Part shown: in pieces, positions 36,166 through 47,800 of the stretch
Layout: the number at the start of each line of letters is the position of its first letter
How positions within the stretch are numbered: position 1 is the stretch's first letter
Source of the DNA: Phragmites australis
Lineage: Eukaryota; Streptophyta; Magnoliopsida; Poales; Poaceae
Length of the DNA stretch: 64,000 bases
Assembly (NCBI RefSeq): GCF_958298935.1
Contig: NC_084941.1
Span: forward strand, 11,506,001 to 11,570,000
Direction of reading: 5' to 3'
The notes under the pieces: generated by a model
What the model saw: only the letters and a program-made list of their open reading frames with translations
Told to the model about the DNA's origin: nothing
Databases searched by the model: none
Position numbers and translations under genes: made by a program

Positions 36166-37980
36166 GTGATTTTTGAAGCATTGCTTCCACCCCCTCTACA
36201 AAGGCCTAAAGTCGAAGCTCTCCTAGAAACCAACAGGTTGGTAAACACACTAACACATGGATTGAATGTCGTGTTTGCAATTACTGTTGGCTCTAATCAG
36301 GAAACTGAGTTCAAGAGGCAACAAAAAGAATATGTCCGAAGGGTTAACCATGTTGACATAAGCCCTATCTACATCAATTCGAGGTGGTCTCATGTCCCTA
36401 TCACCTTCTCGCAGCAGGACATGAGGGTCCTGGAATACCCACACATAGATGATTTCGTCATTGCAGCTAACATTTTAGGAAATGAAGTCCACATGATCCT
36501 AATAGACGGCGATAGCTCGGTGGATATCATCTTCGCAAATGCCTTGGATACGATGGCCTCGCACCTAAGTGGCTTACAACAGGTTGGATCTCTGTTGCTG
36601 GGCTTCGGTGGAAAAATAGTCATTACTTTGGGCAAGGTCAAAATACTGGTCTCTTTTTGCGAAGGGTCAAACTTATGAACAGAAATATTGTCTTTGATGT
36701 TGTCGATATGCCCTACCCGTACAATACCATTTTCAGAAGAGGGGTGCTAAACAAGTTTGGGGCAATACCACATCATGATTGTTTGTGCATGAAAATGCTC
36801 GGCCCAGAGGTGTCATCTCGATGTTAGGAGATAAAAAAAAGGTGCGGAGAATTGAACTTTGAAATACTCTGGGAAGGCACAATATTCATGTCATGTCAAA
36901 ATCTTTGTTGAAGGCTTTAGAAGCAAAAGACCTACTCTAGGCTAAACCCTAAGGCCAAACCAAGAAAGTGTTGTTGTGTCAGGATAGACCAGAAAGAGCT
37001 GTGATCATAGCAGCTAAAATGATAGAAGAAGCTGAGCGAAGAATGATAGATGTCTTTGTATGGTCCCTGACGGATTTGCAAGGGGCCAACAAAGATATCA
37101 TGAAACACTCTAAACATTGATCTGAAGGCAAAGCAAAAGAAACAAAGGCTTCAGAAAATATCAAAAGAAAGAGAAGACGCAGTTAAGGCTGAGGTTCAAA
37201 AATTGCTTGACGCTAGGGTCATACACAAAGAATTACACTCTAAATGGCGGGCCAACCCGATGTTAGTCAAGAAAAGAAATAGAAAGTGGAGAATGTGTGT
37301 TGATTTCATAGACCTGAACAGAGCTTGTCCGAAGGATTACATCCCTTTGCCACACATTACCAGTTAGTAGACTCCACAGCTAGTTCTGAAATGTTAAGCT
37401 TTCTGGACACATACTCAAGATACCATCAAGTTTTGATGGCAATGGAGAATGAGGCAAAAACAAGCTTCAGAACCTCCTTTAGAATATACTGCTTTGTTAG
37501 AATGGCCTTCGGAATGCTGTGGCCACCTTTGCCAGATTGGCCCAAGTTATACTGCAGTCATAGTTGGGAAGGAACATACCTACATACATCGATGACATAG
37601 TCATCAAGAGCATCAAAGAAGGCGATCATTTGGATGACTTTTGGGAGACTTAATCTCCGAAGTGTGGGTTTAAAGTTGAATCTAGAAAAATGTGTATTAT
37701 TTGTGCACTCTGAGAGGTTATTAGGATTCTTGGTGTGAAAAACAGGCATCGAAGTAAACCCAGGAAAGATACAAGTAATACTTGATATGAGGTCTCTGCA
37801 GAATAGGAAAGAGGCACAACGATTGGCTAGAGGATTAGTAGCTCTATGCTGATTTATTGCCAAGTTAGCTGAGCGAAGCCCGCCTTCCTTCAAAACTATC
37901 AAAGGCTCTAACCTGTTTAGGTGGAGCGTAGAGCAGCATAATGCTTTTGATGAGTTGAAAGAATATTTGATGAAGCTCAC
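36166..37980 (+). pseudogene. Decayed protease and reverse transcriptase of element B
   Basis: From 36166 a 170-codon open piece contains the aspartic-protease-like region around ILIDGDSSVDIIF (about 36510), where plant Tat elements usually have a DGG or DGS motif. RT follows from about 37190: LLDARVIHKELHSKWRANP-like sequence with the RMCVDFIDLNRACPKD block (37295-37335), FLDTYSRYHQV (37400-37430), and then degraded finger and palm blocks. The palm block reads IDDIVIKS-like at about 37590-37610, so the two palm Asp codons appear present. The remaining RT (VNPGKIQ-type segment near 37755) runs to the solo-LTR insertion at 37980. Multiple stops and frameshifts rule out a working enzyme. Confidence 0.75.
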
Positions 37981-38635
37981 TGTGACAATCCAAATGGCTT
38001 AAGCATGTAATTGAGTATCATAAGTATCATTAGCATCATGTTTAATTGTTTTGAGCAATTATTATCATGAAATTTCGATTAAACATAAATTGTGAAAATT
38101 AATGTTAAGTGGTATTTTGTGAAGCAACTCACAATATTTCTATGAAACATAGGGATGGAAACAATTTTAGAAACTAGTCCATGATAAGTGAGGAATATTA
38201 GTGATTTTTCCCAAATTTTTGGGAATTACTTTGAAGGCATAAAAATTACCACAAGTTAGAAAAGCTTGCATTTTGGAGAATTTTAGATTGAAAGTGGCTC
38301 AAGCATTACGGGTCAAAAAAGTTAAAATGGGTTGCACATGAATTGTAGTTTCACACAAAATTTGTCCCATAATTTTTGGACCATGGGAAGGTGTTCTTTT
38401 GAATAAAAAAAGTGCAGTGGATATTTTGCTTTGGCTGTCACTGTTCATCGGCCCCACCCGTCATCCTCTCTCTTTCTCTTGGTCTCTCTCTCTCACCACC
38501 GGCTTTGTTGACTTCCGTGGCTGACCACGTCACCGGAAAGTCGGGCCACAGCACCTTGGCGGCCAGAGGCATGGGCGTCGCCCTTATCTCCTCCCCCTCG
38601 CTCTCTCTGCTCTCCTCTCTCTCTCAATCGGCCGC

Positions 38636-39480
38636 TGTCGGAGGATTAGCTCCTGTCGCAGGGATCACGAGAGACCCCGGATGACACGGGATGTGACCCG
38701 TGCAATTAATAGCCCCACGCCTCTCTGCCATAACGTGGCAGGAACTAACACTGCGGCGGGAGCAGTTGGGAATGTCAGGCCGCGCATGCTCATTAAATGC
38801 GGCCTCAGACCTCTGACTGATTGACACCTCATCGGCGGGCCCCTCGGGGGCCTTTCTGGGTCGTCGGGGCACCGAGTGCTTGGGGGTACTACTCACCTCC
38901 CCGAGCACTCTCTCCCGAGAAAGCTTATCCTCGTCCTCGGGGCACCGGGTGCTCGGGGGTACCGTTTACCTCCCCGAGCACTTTCTCCCGAGCACTATTG
39001 TACGAATCTTCGGGGAACTGAGAGCCCAGGGGCTGCCACGCGCAACCCCGAGCACCCTCTCCCGAGCACTTCTTGTACAGATCCTTCGGGGAACCGAGAG
39101 CCCGGGGGCTGCCACGCGCAACCCCGAGCACCCTCTCCCGAGCACCTTCACACTGACCCTCGGGGAACCGTGCGCTTGGGGACTGCTGCGCGCAGCCCCC
39201 GAGCACTCTCTCCCGGAACTTAGCTCTTCTGATCGTCGGGGGACTAGGGTGCTCGGGGGCGACCGGGCACCTCCCCGAGCACTTTCTTCCCGGAACTTAG
39301 ACTCTGCGGGTCATCGGGGGACTGGGGTGCTCGGGGACCAGGGACTGTGGCCCCGGGAACCTTCTCCCGGAACTTAGACTTTCCCCACCTCGCGGGAGGA
39401 ACCTCGCGGGATGGTGACACGTGGCGGACGGCTGGCCTGGCCTCGGGACTCAGGGACCCCCGGTTCCTGATGCACCGATA
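38636..39480 (-). repeat. 3' LTR of element A
   Basis: 845 bp, the partner of 50831-51675. Read on the minus strand it begins TATCGG, where the 5' LTR begins TGTCGG, and ends TCCGACA. It contains several imperfect copies of a 'ccccgagcactctctcccgag' type unit. Confidence 0.93.
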
Positions 39481-39818
39481 GTAGCCCCCGGGCCCATTGG
39501 CAGGCGATGGGCCATTCATCGCGGACGAGGCCGAGGCTGTCGCGGATGCCACATAGCAAGCTTTCAAGAGGTGGCCCTTTAGACCCAGGCCTCTGGTACG
39601 GCCCAACGGGGAGACGAACGGACGCACGTCCACACAACTCCCGAAGGGCATGACAATGGGACGGGTGACACGCGCGGCTGCCGTGCAGATCGAGGAAAAT
39701 GCGCCTGGCAGCCGCTAACGCTGCATGACCAGCGGGAGATTCGCCTAGCAGTTGTGTCGACGGAGGAAACTGTCCCACCGAGTGCACCGTTGGCAGGAGA
39801 CGTTTGAATCCTCTAAGA

Positions 39819-39826
39819 TATAAAAG
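39819..39826 (+). promoter_or_regulatory. TATA box of the antisense gene in element A
   Basis: TATAAAAG, followed by a C-rich and then pyrimidine-rich leader, sits 159 bases before the ATG at 39978. It is outside the LTR and faces the opposite way from gag-pol. Confidence 0.65.
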
Positions 39827-39977
39827 GGGGAGGGGATCGATCCGCCCCCCTCTTTACGCTATCTTGCGATCTTGCTCTCGTTTCCTTCGTGCTTTGGAAC
39901 CCCTAGAACTTCTTTAGGCGACCAGAGCGCTTCGACTCCTTCTTCTCCACCACCAGACAACCTCCCCTCCCGTCGAG

Positions 39978-42900
39978 ATGCTGAGAGCCGGAGGAAACCG
40001 CCGTGATAGGACTCCGGACAGCGTGCTGCTGGAGTCTCGCTTGAAGAATGAGGAGGCGGCGGATAAAGTCAGGAAGCTGTTGGTCCCCGAGGGCCAGCAG
40101 GGAGCCTCGGTGGTGACGCCGGCGAACTTCCCACCGGCGACGACCATTCCCGGGCGTATCATCTTGTTCACGTCTTTCGTGGCGGCGGGACTGGTGCCGC
40201 CGTTCTCAACGTTCTTTCTCCAAGTCCTCGACACCTACGGCATCCAGTTGGTGCACCTAAGCCCCAACTCCGTCGTAGTGCTGGCGGTGTTCGCGCATCT
40301 GTGCGAGATGTTCGTGGGAGTGGCGCCTTCAGTGATGCTTCTTTGACATTTCTTCGTCCTGCGGTCGGTCGGGAAGAAGAGGGGGTACTCCACGGCAGAC
40401 GTCGCAGGGTGCTGCAATCTTCGGCTGCGAGACGGCCTGGGGGAGCAGTACATCCCCCAGGTGCTGCGCAGCAAATGGGAGGAGTGGCGGCGGGACTGGT
40501 TCTTCGTCGACATCGACCCCCATGATCGTCTCGCTCTACTGGAAGTGGCGGCGGAGCCCCAGAAGTTGACATGGGAGGTGCCGCCACCGGAGGACGCGAG
40601 GTTGGAGCCGGTGTTCGCGTGCATCAGATTCCTGCGTGACTCCGGGCTGACCTCGGTAATGGTGGTGGCGGACTTCTTGCGCCGCTGCCTGGCGCCTCTG
40701 TGGGAGCGGGCCCGGCCGTGCTGGCTCTACACCGGGCCCGAAGATATCACCCGGACCCAAATCGGTGCAAGCTGAGATCTGGTCCCAGTGGAGCTGAGGG
40801 GCATGACCCGAGTGGTGACCGACGTGGAGGACACGAGCCGGGCGGAGCTCCCGTGGCCGGAAATGGCGCTCTGCGCTAACCCCGAGTGCACAGTGATCTT
40901 GGCGAAGCTGCCGGAGTTCGACGCCCAGGGGCTCGTTGACCCGCTGAGGAGCCGGAGCCCCGAGGCCCCCGAGCTCCCTGGGTTGGATGAGGTGGCCAGC
41001 GAGGAGACCGCGAGCAGCCCGGTGCGGGCCGGTGGCCCGGGCGCCGCATGCAGCGAGCCGCAGGCCAGGGGTGGAGCCGCTGCGGGCAACAGCCGCCGCA
41101 CCGGAGAAGAGGGCACCACCGACAGTGCAATGGCGGCGGCGCCGGGAGACCGGGGGAAGCGCCCCTGAGTCTACATTCCCGCGCCGGAGTCCCCGCCGTC
41201 ACCATCGGCAGCGGCGGCGTTCCCGGTCTTGGAGCCGCACCTCGTGAGGATGGGGCCTGACCCGGTGCCTGGAGACCGCGCGGCGGCCCCGCCGAGCCCC
41301 CGGCGGAAGAGGAGACGGGAGGATTTCGGGCCGGCGCTGCCGGACCTGGAGTTCAGGCTCCCGGCGGCCAAATGACAGTACCGGGGGACTACGACCGTGT
41401 AAGTTTTATTCTTCGCTCTTTCTTGGGCGCTCTTCACCCGAACTAAGCTTCAGTTTTGATCTTCGTCTGTCTCCTGCAGGCCACCCACGGGCGCCGCCGA
41501 GGCTGAAGGAGCGCCGGCACCGGCGCCAGTGCCAGCACCCGAGCCAAGCCGGCCGGCAGAGTTGAGGCAGGCAGACGCGATGATGGCGGCGGGGCCAGCG
41601 GACACGGTGGCCGGGGCAAGGACGGTGGAAGCAGCGGCCGTGGCAGGGATGCAACCGTCGCCCGAACCTTCGGCGCCAGTGGAACCTACCCCGGGCGTGC
41701 AGAGCCCAAGGCGGATGATGGCGGAAGCAGTGGCCTTGACGGGGCCAGCGGACGCAGCAGCGGCCGAGGCGGGGACGCAGCCGTCACCCGAGTGCCCGAT
41801 GCCGGTTGAACCTACCCCGGGCATGCCGAGCCCGGGGCGGATGATGGTGATGCAACTCTCGGGGACCCCGAACCCCCTGGAGGCGGATCATGGGGAAGCC
41901 AGCGCTCCACCGGCGCCCAGCCGGCCTGCCGACCCCTTCCTGGCCGCGATCGAGGGCGTCCAGGTGGTGGTCGAGCGGCTGGGCGCGGCGGTGGACGCTA
42001 AGGAGGGGCAGCTTGAAGCGAAGCGCGCCAGGCTGGACTCGGAGACGGCGCAGCTTGCGAGCGCCAGGGAAGAGGCCCGCGCGGTGGCTGCGCGAGAGCA
42101 AAAGCTTTTGGAGGATACCCGCGTGGAGGTCACGCGGGAGCGGGAGATTTTGGAGACCGCCCGCACCGAAGCCGCGTGGGAGCGAGAAGACACCGCCTGC
42201 CTGGTTGAGGCATCGCGGTAGCAGGCTGCCGAGGCCCTTGCCAGGGAGGGGCAGGCGCAGGAACAGGAGGAGGCGGTCGTGGGCTGCAAGAAGGCGACGG
42301 AGGACCTCCGGGCTGAGCTGACCCATCGAGAGGGCGAGGCCGATCAGATGCGCACCAGCCTCCAACGTTGGAAAGATGAGCTCCAGAAAATTGAAGGAGA
42401 TATCCGCCGATGGGAGGAGGTCGACAATGAGATCACGGCGGCGGAGCTGGACGCCCGGGAAGACTCGCTGACCCGCCGGGAGGGGGAGGCTGCCGCAGCG
42501 GCGGCGGCCGTTGCCACCAGGGAGGAGGAGAACGCTAAACACGAGGCAGAGTTGTTCGCCCGCGAGCGGGCTTTGTCCGAACTGGTGGCGCAGGCGAAGC
42601 AAGCCGCCGGCCTTGCACCCGGCGCCGGCGCTTCAGGTGCGGCGGGGGCCAGAGTCTCGAGGAGCAGCTTCGGGCCACGAAGGAGAAGCTCGAGGCTGCC
42701 TTTGTCTCGCGGGTCAACCTACAGCAGATGTTGGAGGACGTACTCCGGCGGATGCGGCGGGCCGTGGAGAGGGCCGGCCTTGGCCGACTCGTCGCGGACG
42801 AGAAGAGCGATGCCCCCGGACGACACGTCCTGGGACTTCAGCAAGTCTGTGAGCGCCTCGAGGTGCTGCCCTGGGCTGTCCAGGAACTTGCCGCCCGGGA

Positions 42901-43141
42901 AGGGCGTGGCTTGGCCCAAGCGGTGGCCGAGCATGTCCTGGCCTGCTACCGGAGCAGAGACTCGAACTTCCCGCTGGAGCCAGTGTGGGAAGGAGTAGTC
43001 GAAGCCGAGGGAGAGGCCGCCCGGGAAGCGGTTCGGAGCACCGCTGCCGAGGTGGCGGCCGGCTTCAGGCGGGAAGTGCCACCGCCGCCAGCCCCCGGGG
43101 ATGGCCAAGACGACTCCGACGCCGACTCTACCTCCGATTAG
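39978..43141 (+). pseudogene. Antisense extra ORF of element A ('putative gypsy type transposon' family), spliced, broken
   Basis: One frame starts at 39978 and continues over the 81-bp intron 41399-41479 to about 42640. A 1-base slip near the run of five G at 42643-42648 moves it to the frame that ends at 43141, about 1027 codons in total. The N-terminal 260 or so residues match my memory of the domain annotated 'putative gypsy type transposon' (PGRIILFTSF, PPFSTFFLQVL and FVDIDPHDRLALLE segments). A Pro/Ala-rich, low-complexity middle follows, then a long Glu/Ala/Arg coiled coil (about 41970-42600) and an acidic end. In-frame stops are TGA at 40344, 40773, 41166 and 41371, and TAG at 42219. 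Function is unknown for the family; antisense ORFs of this kind are known in Tat elements. It has its own TATA box and shows no sign of deriving from gag-pol. Confidence 0.8.
41399..41479 (+). other. Predicted intron of the antisense gene
   Basis: Starts GTAAGT and ends CTCCTGCAG after a T-rich tract. Its length is 81 bases, a multiple of three, so the frames on both sides agree with or without splicing. Reading through would add stops only if present inside the T-rich part. Confidence 0.7.
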
Positions 43142-44814
43142 GCTTTTGTAGTAGTTTCCTCTTCTTTTATTTTTGTCTTGGCTGGATGTAAATATGCGAG
43201 TGATCCCTTAGAAATGCTTGTATTCCCCTTGTGAATATAATGGAAGCTTTTCTTTGGGCTCGCAACTCCGGTGCTCTTGAGTACTTAGCGTTTCTTCTGA
43301 TGTTTTGCCTTGAAGCCCCGGGAGGTACTCAGTCGGACCGTTCCCGACCTTTCCGTCCCCGAGAACGAAGTCGTCCCGATCATCTTTCTCGGCGTGTTCA
43401 GTCCCCGAGCCCTCGCGAGTCCGCATCGACTAAGTCAAGAGACAAAGACACGAACTTCCTTGCTCGGGAGATGGATCAATCCAGCACAGAACACGCCATG
43501 ACCGGTGAACACTTTTTCACCTTGCGACCACTCAGTCAGCAGACCGGAGACACGTGCGGGCGGAAATGCTGCCAAGAGTCTCCATGGTTCGGTGGTGCCC
43601 AGGCTTAAGACGGACCGGACCGAGCACCGACAGCCCGCCCCGAGGCCTAGGCTCCGGACTACTCGAGTGGCTCGAGCGATAGGATTACCCAGAGAACCCA
43701 GGGACTCGGTAGTGCTCGGGGCCCTTAAAAGTGGACCGAACACCACGACCACCATGAAAGACTTCGATCAGACACTACCGCACGCACGGCGCACCTTTCT
43801 GCGGACCGTTCTGTCATTCTAGGAAAAAGCGGACACACGGTAGGGTTTTGTGCGCGAGGAGACCATCTCGCCGGGCAGATTAGAATACGAGGGCCCCCGA
43901 GGATCACTCGGGAACAAAATACTATTGAACGTAAATTCATCTGAATTTAATCACTCACCGGACAGCTGTCGGCCCTTCGGCCGGCCGATCCAGGAGGAGC
44001 GTGCGCTCCGAGCTCGGGGTGCCCGGGGGCTTGGTTCCTTCAGCCGGGGTGCCCGAGCGTCAAGGGGCACACGAGGAGCCCGGGGTCGGGTGATCTCGAC
44101 CGCTCATGCTTAAGCGGTAGGACCACCCGCGGACCCTTGGGGCCGAGCAGCGACCTAGGCTTTGAGGCCCTCGCGGTCGAGCTGCCTTGCTTTGATTATC
44201 GATCTGTGACTTAAGAGAGAGAGGAAAATCCTTGTTTGGTGCGCTCTGTTAGTGCGATACTTGTTATAGATTGCTCTCGTTTTCGACCCGAGACCTCTTG
44301 AATACCCAGACTGGCGGACAAGAGCAGGCAGAGGCATAACCCAGAGGTCCTATGGTTCAGTGGCACCCGGGTATGACAGACCAGACCGAGCACCGACAGC
44401 CCGCCCCTGGGGCTTGAGCTCCGGACTACTCGAGCAGCTCGAGCGATAGGATTACCCAGGGAACCCAGGGACTCGGTAGTGCCCGGAGATCAGCCACGAC
44501 ACTGAACACCACAGCCCACCACATCAGACGTAAGTCAGCGGCAGCTGCCCGCGCGCATACCGATCGGGATTCTTTTATCAGCGGGGAAAAAAGAGAGGGC
44601 GAACTTTTCTCGCACAATCGAGCACCTCACCAGACAGATTAAACATATGGAATCCAGAAAAGCGAAATTGACATACGATTGCATATTAACATTTTCACTG
44701 AATTGACAAATTTTACAAGGTTGGGTGACTTACCCAGCTAGTGGTAGCCCCCGGTCAACTTGGGCGGGGGTGAAGCCCCCGGCCTGGTTGACCTGAGCCG
44801 CGAGCATGGCCGTC
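43142..44814. other. Non-coding region between the antisense gene and the end of pol in element A
   Basis: About 1.7 kb without a supported gene. It holds the 3' untranslated part of the antisense transcript (T-rich to about 43250, with 'gaatataatgg') and two long direct repeats (43575-43722 and 44345-44488). It is rich in 'ctcgag' and 'cccggg'-like words. Confidence 0.6.
43575..44488. repeat. Two direct repeats of about 145 bp, 770 bp apart
   Basis: Copies at 43575-43722 and 44345-44488 share long blocks such as 'accgagcaccgacagcccgc' and 'ctcgagcgataggattaccc', with about 10 percent differences by eye. Confidence 0.85.
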
Positions 44815-47800
44815 TACGGGAAGAACCTGCGTAGGTGCTCGATGTTCCACGGGTTGGGAAGCGGTTGCCCATCTTCTGCCGCCAACCTGAAAGAACCTTC
44901 TCGCGGGACCCCGATCACGGTGAAGGGACCCTCCCACATAGGGGACAGCTTATTCTTTCCTTCGCGCGACTGGACGCGTCAGAGAATTAGGTCCCCCACC
45001 TCAAAGGACCGTGCCCGGACGTGGCGCTGGTGATAGCGCCGCAAGCTTTGCTGGTACCGAGCCGCCCGGACGGCGGCACGCCGCCGGCGCTCTTCCAGGT
45101 AGTCGACGTCGTCGCGCCTCTGCTGCTCTTGCTCACCCTCAGAATATGCATGCACCCGAGGGGAGCCTAGAGTGAGCTCGGAGGGGAGGACCACCTCAGC
45201 GCCGTACACGAGGAAGAATGGAGTCTCCCCGGTGGCGCGGCTTGGTGTGGTCCGATTAGCCCATAGCATGGTGGGCAGCTCGTCCATCAGTATCTCCACG
45301 TTGGCGCGCTCAACCTGCCCGTTACTCCAAGGATGAGCGACGGAGGCGAAGCAGAGCTTGATGCCGAGGTCTTCGCAGTAGTCCCCGAACAGGGCACTCG
45401 TGAACTGGGTGCCATTGTCAGTGATGATCCGATTCGGGACACCAAAGCGACTGGTGATGCCGCGGATAAACTGGAGCGCCGTGTTCTTGGTCACCTTGAT
45501 GACTGGGACCGCCTCCGGCCACTTAGTAAACTTGTCGATAGCGACGTAGAGGTATTCATAGCCCCCGATTGCTCGGGGGAATGGACCCAGAATGTCCAGC
45601 CCCCGGACCGTGAAAGGCCGTGACAGGGGGATGGTGTGAAGAGCCTGAGCTGGCTGGTGAATCTGCTTTGCGTGGAACTGGCACGCCCTACAGCGCCGAA
45701 CCAGCTCGGAAGCATCCTGGAGGGCTGTGGGCCAGTAGAAACCTTGCCGGAAGGCCTTTTCGACCAGCGTGCGGAACGATGAATGGCCACCGCACTCGCC
45801 CTCGTGGATCTCAGCGAGGAGCTCGCCGCCTTCTGTCCGCGAGATGCATTTCAGGAGTACACCTCCCGCGCTACGCCGGTAGAGATCCCCATCCACTATG
45901 GCATAGCGCTTGGACTACCGAGCAACTCTTTTGGCAGACGCCTCATCCCCGGGAAGGAACTTTTCCTTCAAGTACCCTCGGATGTCGTCCATCCACGAGG
46001 CATCTTGAGAACAATCAGCAAGTACAGCGCACTCGCCGGACGGCAGTTCCCTGACGGGGCTTCCCACTGAGGGCACCGCCGGGGTCCCCTGAATTGAGTT
46101 CAAGGTCTCCCCTTTGTCCTGTTCAGCAGGCAAGACGCAAGGCCGTGTGAGTCTTTCTTCAAAGACTCCGGCAGGGGCGCCCGCACGGGAGGAGGCCAGG
46201 CGGGAGAGCTCGTCGGCCAGAGCGTTGTTGCGGCGAGGGATGTACCGCAACTCCAGGCCATCGAAGCGCCTCTCCAGCTTCCTGACTGCTGCCACGTACG
46301 CCGCCATTTGAGGATTCGTGCACTGGTATTCTTTGGACACCTGGTTGATCACTAGCTGAGAGTCCCCTTTGACCAGTAGGTGACGAATCCCGAGGCCCAC
46401 CGCGGCTCGGAGGCCAGCGACGAGACCTTCATATTCTGCCATGTTGTTGGATGCGCGGAATTGCAGGTGCACGACGTACCAGAGTTCTTCACCCATTGGG
46501 GAGGTGAGAACCACTCCGGCCCCCGCGCCTTTCAGCGTGAGGGAATCGTTGAAGTGCATGACCCAGTACCCGGGCGCGTCGTGCCCGGGATACGCAGAAA
46601 TCTCTTCTGGGATTACCTCGGGGACGGGTGTCCACTCTGCCACAAAATGGAGAGCGCCTGGCTTTTGATCGCCTAGCGACTGACAAAGTGCAGGTCGAAC
46701 TCCGCCAGCTCCACCGCCCACTTGACAACTCGCCCGGTGCCTTCTTGGTTCCGGAGGATGGGTCCCAGCGGATACGTGGTATCCACCGAGACCTTGTGCG
46801 CTTGAAAGTAGTGGCGCAGCTTCCGGGAAGCGATGAGCACGGCGTAGAGCAGCTTTTGAGCCTGGGGGTACCTTGTTTTGGCCTCCCGGAGGACTTCACT
46901 GACGAAGTACACCGGTCGCTGTACCCGGTGGGCCCGAACAACGGCTTCGCCCGAGGGGCTGTATCAGCCCCCAGGCTCGGCAGCGTGGTCGGGGCTAGCT
47001 GGGTGCTTGGGCTCGACTCCCTGGTCGGGAGGAGCAGAGTTCTCGGACTCGACCCCTGCTCAGGGGGAGCCAAGTGCTTAGGCTCGACCCCCAGCTCGGG
47101 GGGAGCCGCGAGGATGGGTGAGTGCTCGGGGGCCGCCGGGAGCTGGGACCCAGCACCTGGCCCCGCGCACTCGTCATGCTCCACCACCAGCTCCATGCTC
47201 ATGACCTGAGGAGTGGCCGAAACGTAAAGCAGTAGGGGCTCACCTTCGGAGGGAGCCACTAGCACGGGTGGTGAGGTGAGGTACTTCTTCTGATCGCGGA
47301 AGGCCTGCTCGGCCTCCGGTGTCCAGTCAAAACGACCGGTCTTTTTCAGGAGTTTGAAGAGGGGGAGCCCCCACTCTCCAAGTTTGGAGATGAAGCGCCC
47401 GAGGGCCGCCATGCAGCCGGCGAGACGCTGGACCTCTTTGAGTCGAGCCGGGGGTCGCATCTGCTTGATGGCCCGGATCTTCTCTGGATTGGCCTCGATT
47501 CCTTGGCCGGAAACCAAGAAACCGAGGAGCTTGCCCGCCGGCACCCCGAAGACACACTTCTCAGGGTTGAGCTTGAGGCGGGTGGTGCGGAGACTGTTGA
47601 AAGTCTCGGCAAGGTCCTCGAGCAGGGTGGCGCGGTCTCGGGACTTGACCACGAGATCGTCGATGTAGGCCTCGACGTTGCGACCAACCTGCGAATCAAG
47701 GGTAATGCGAATGGCGCGCTGGAAAGAAGACCCAGCATTGCGCAAACCAAAAGGCATTGAAATATAACAATAAGTCCCACTGAGGTGGTAAAGACAGTTT

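Noticed and set aside
38876..39377. Frames of 115-165 codons in the element A LTRs, repeated at 51030-51572
   Set aside because: They are products of the 'ccccgagcac' sub-repeats in GC-rich LTR sequence and are open in several frames on both strands.
41784..42602. 272-codon minus-strand ORF in element A
   Set aside because: It is the mirror of the Ala/Glu/Arg-rich coiled-coil part of the antisense gene; GC-rich coding DNA often leaves the other strand open.
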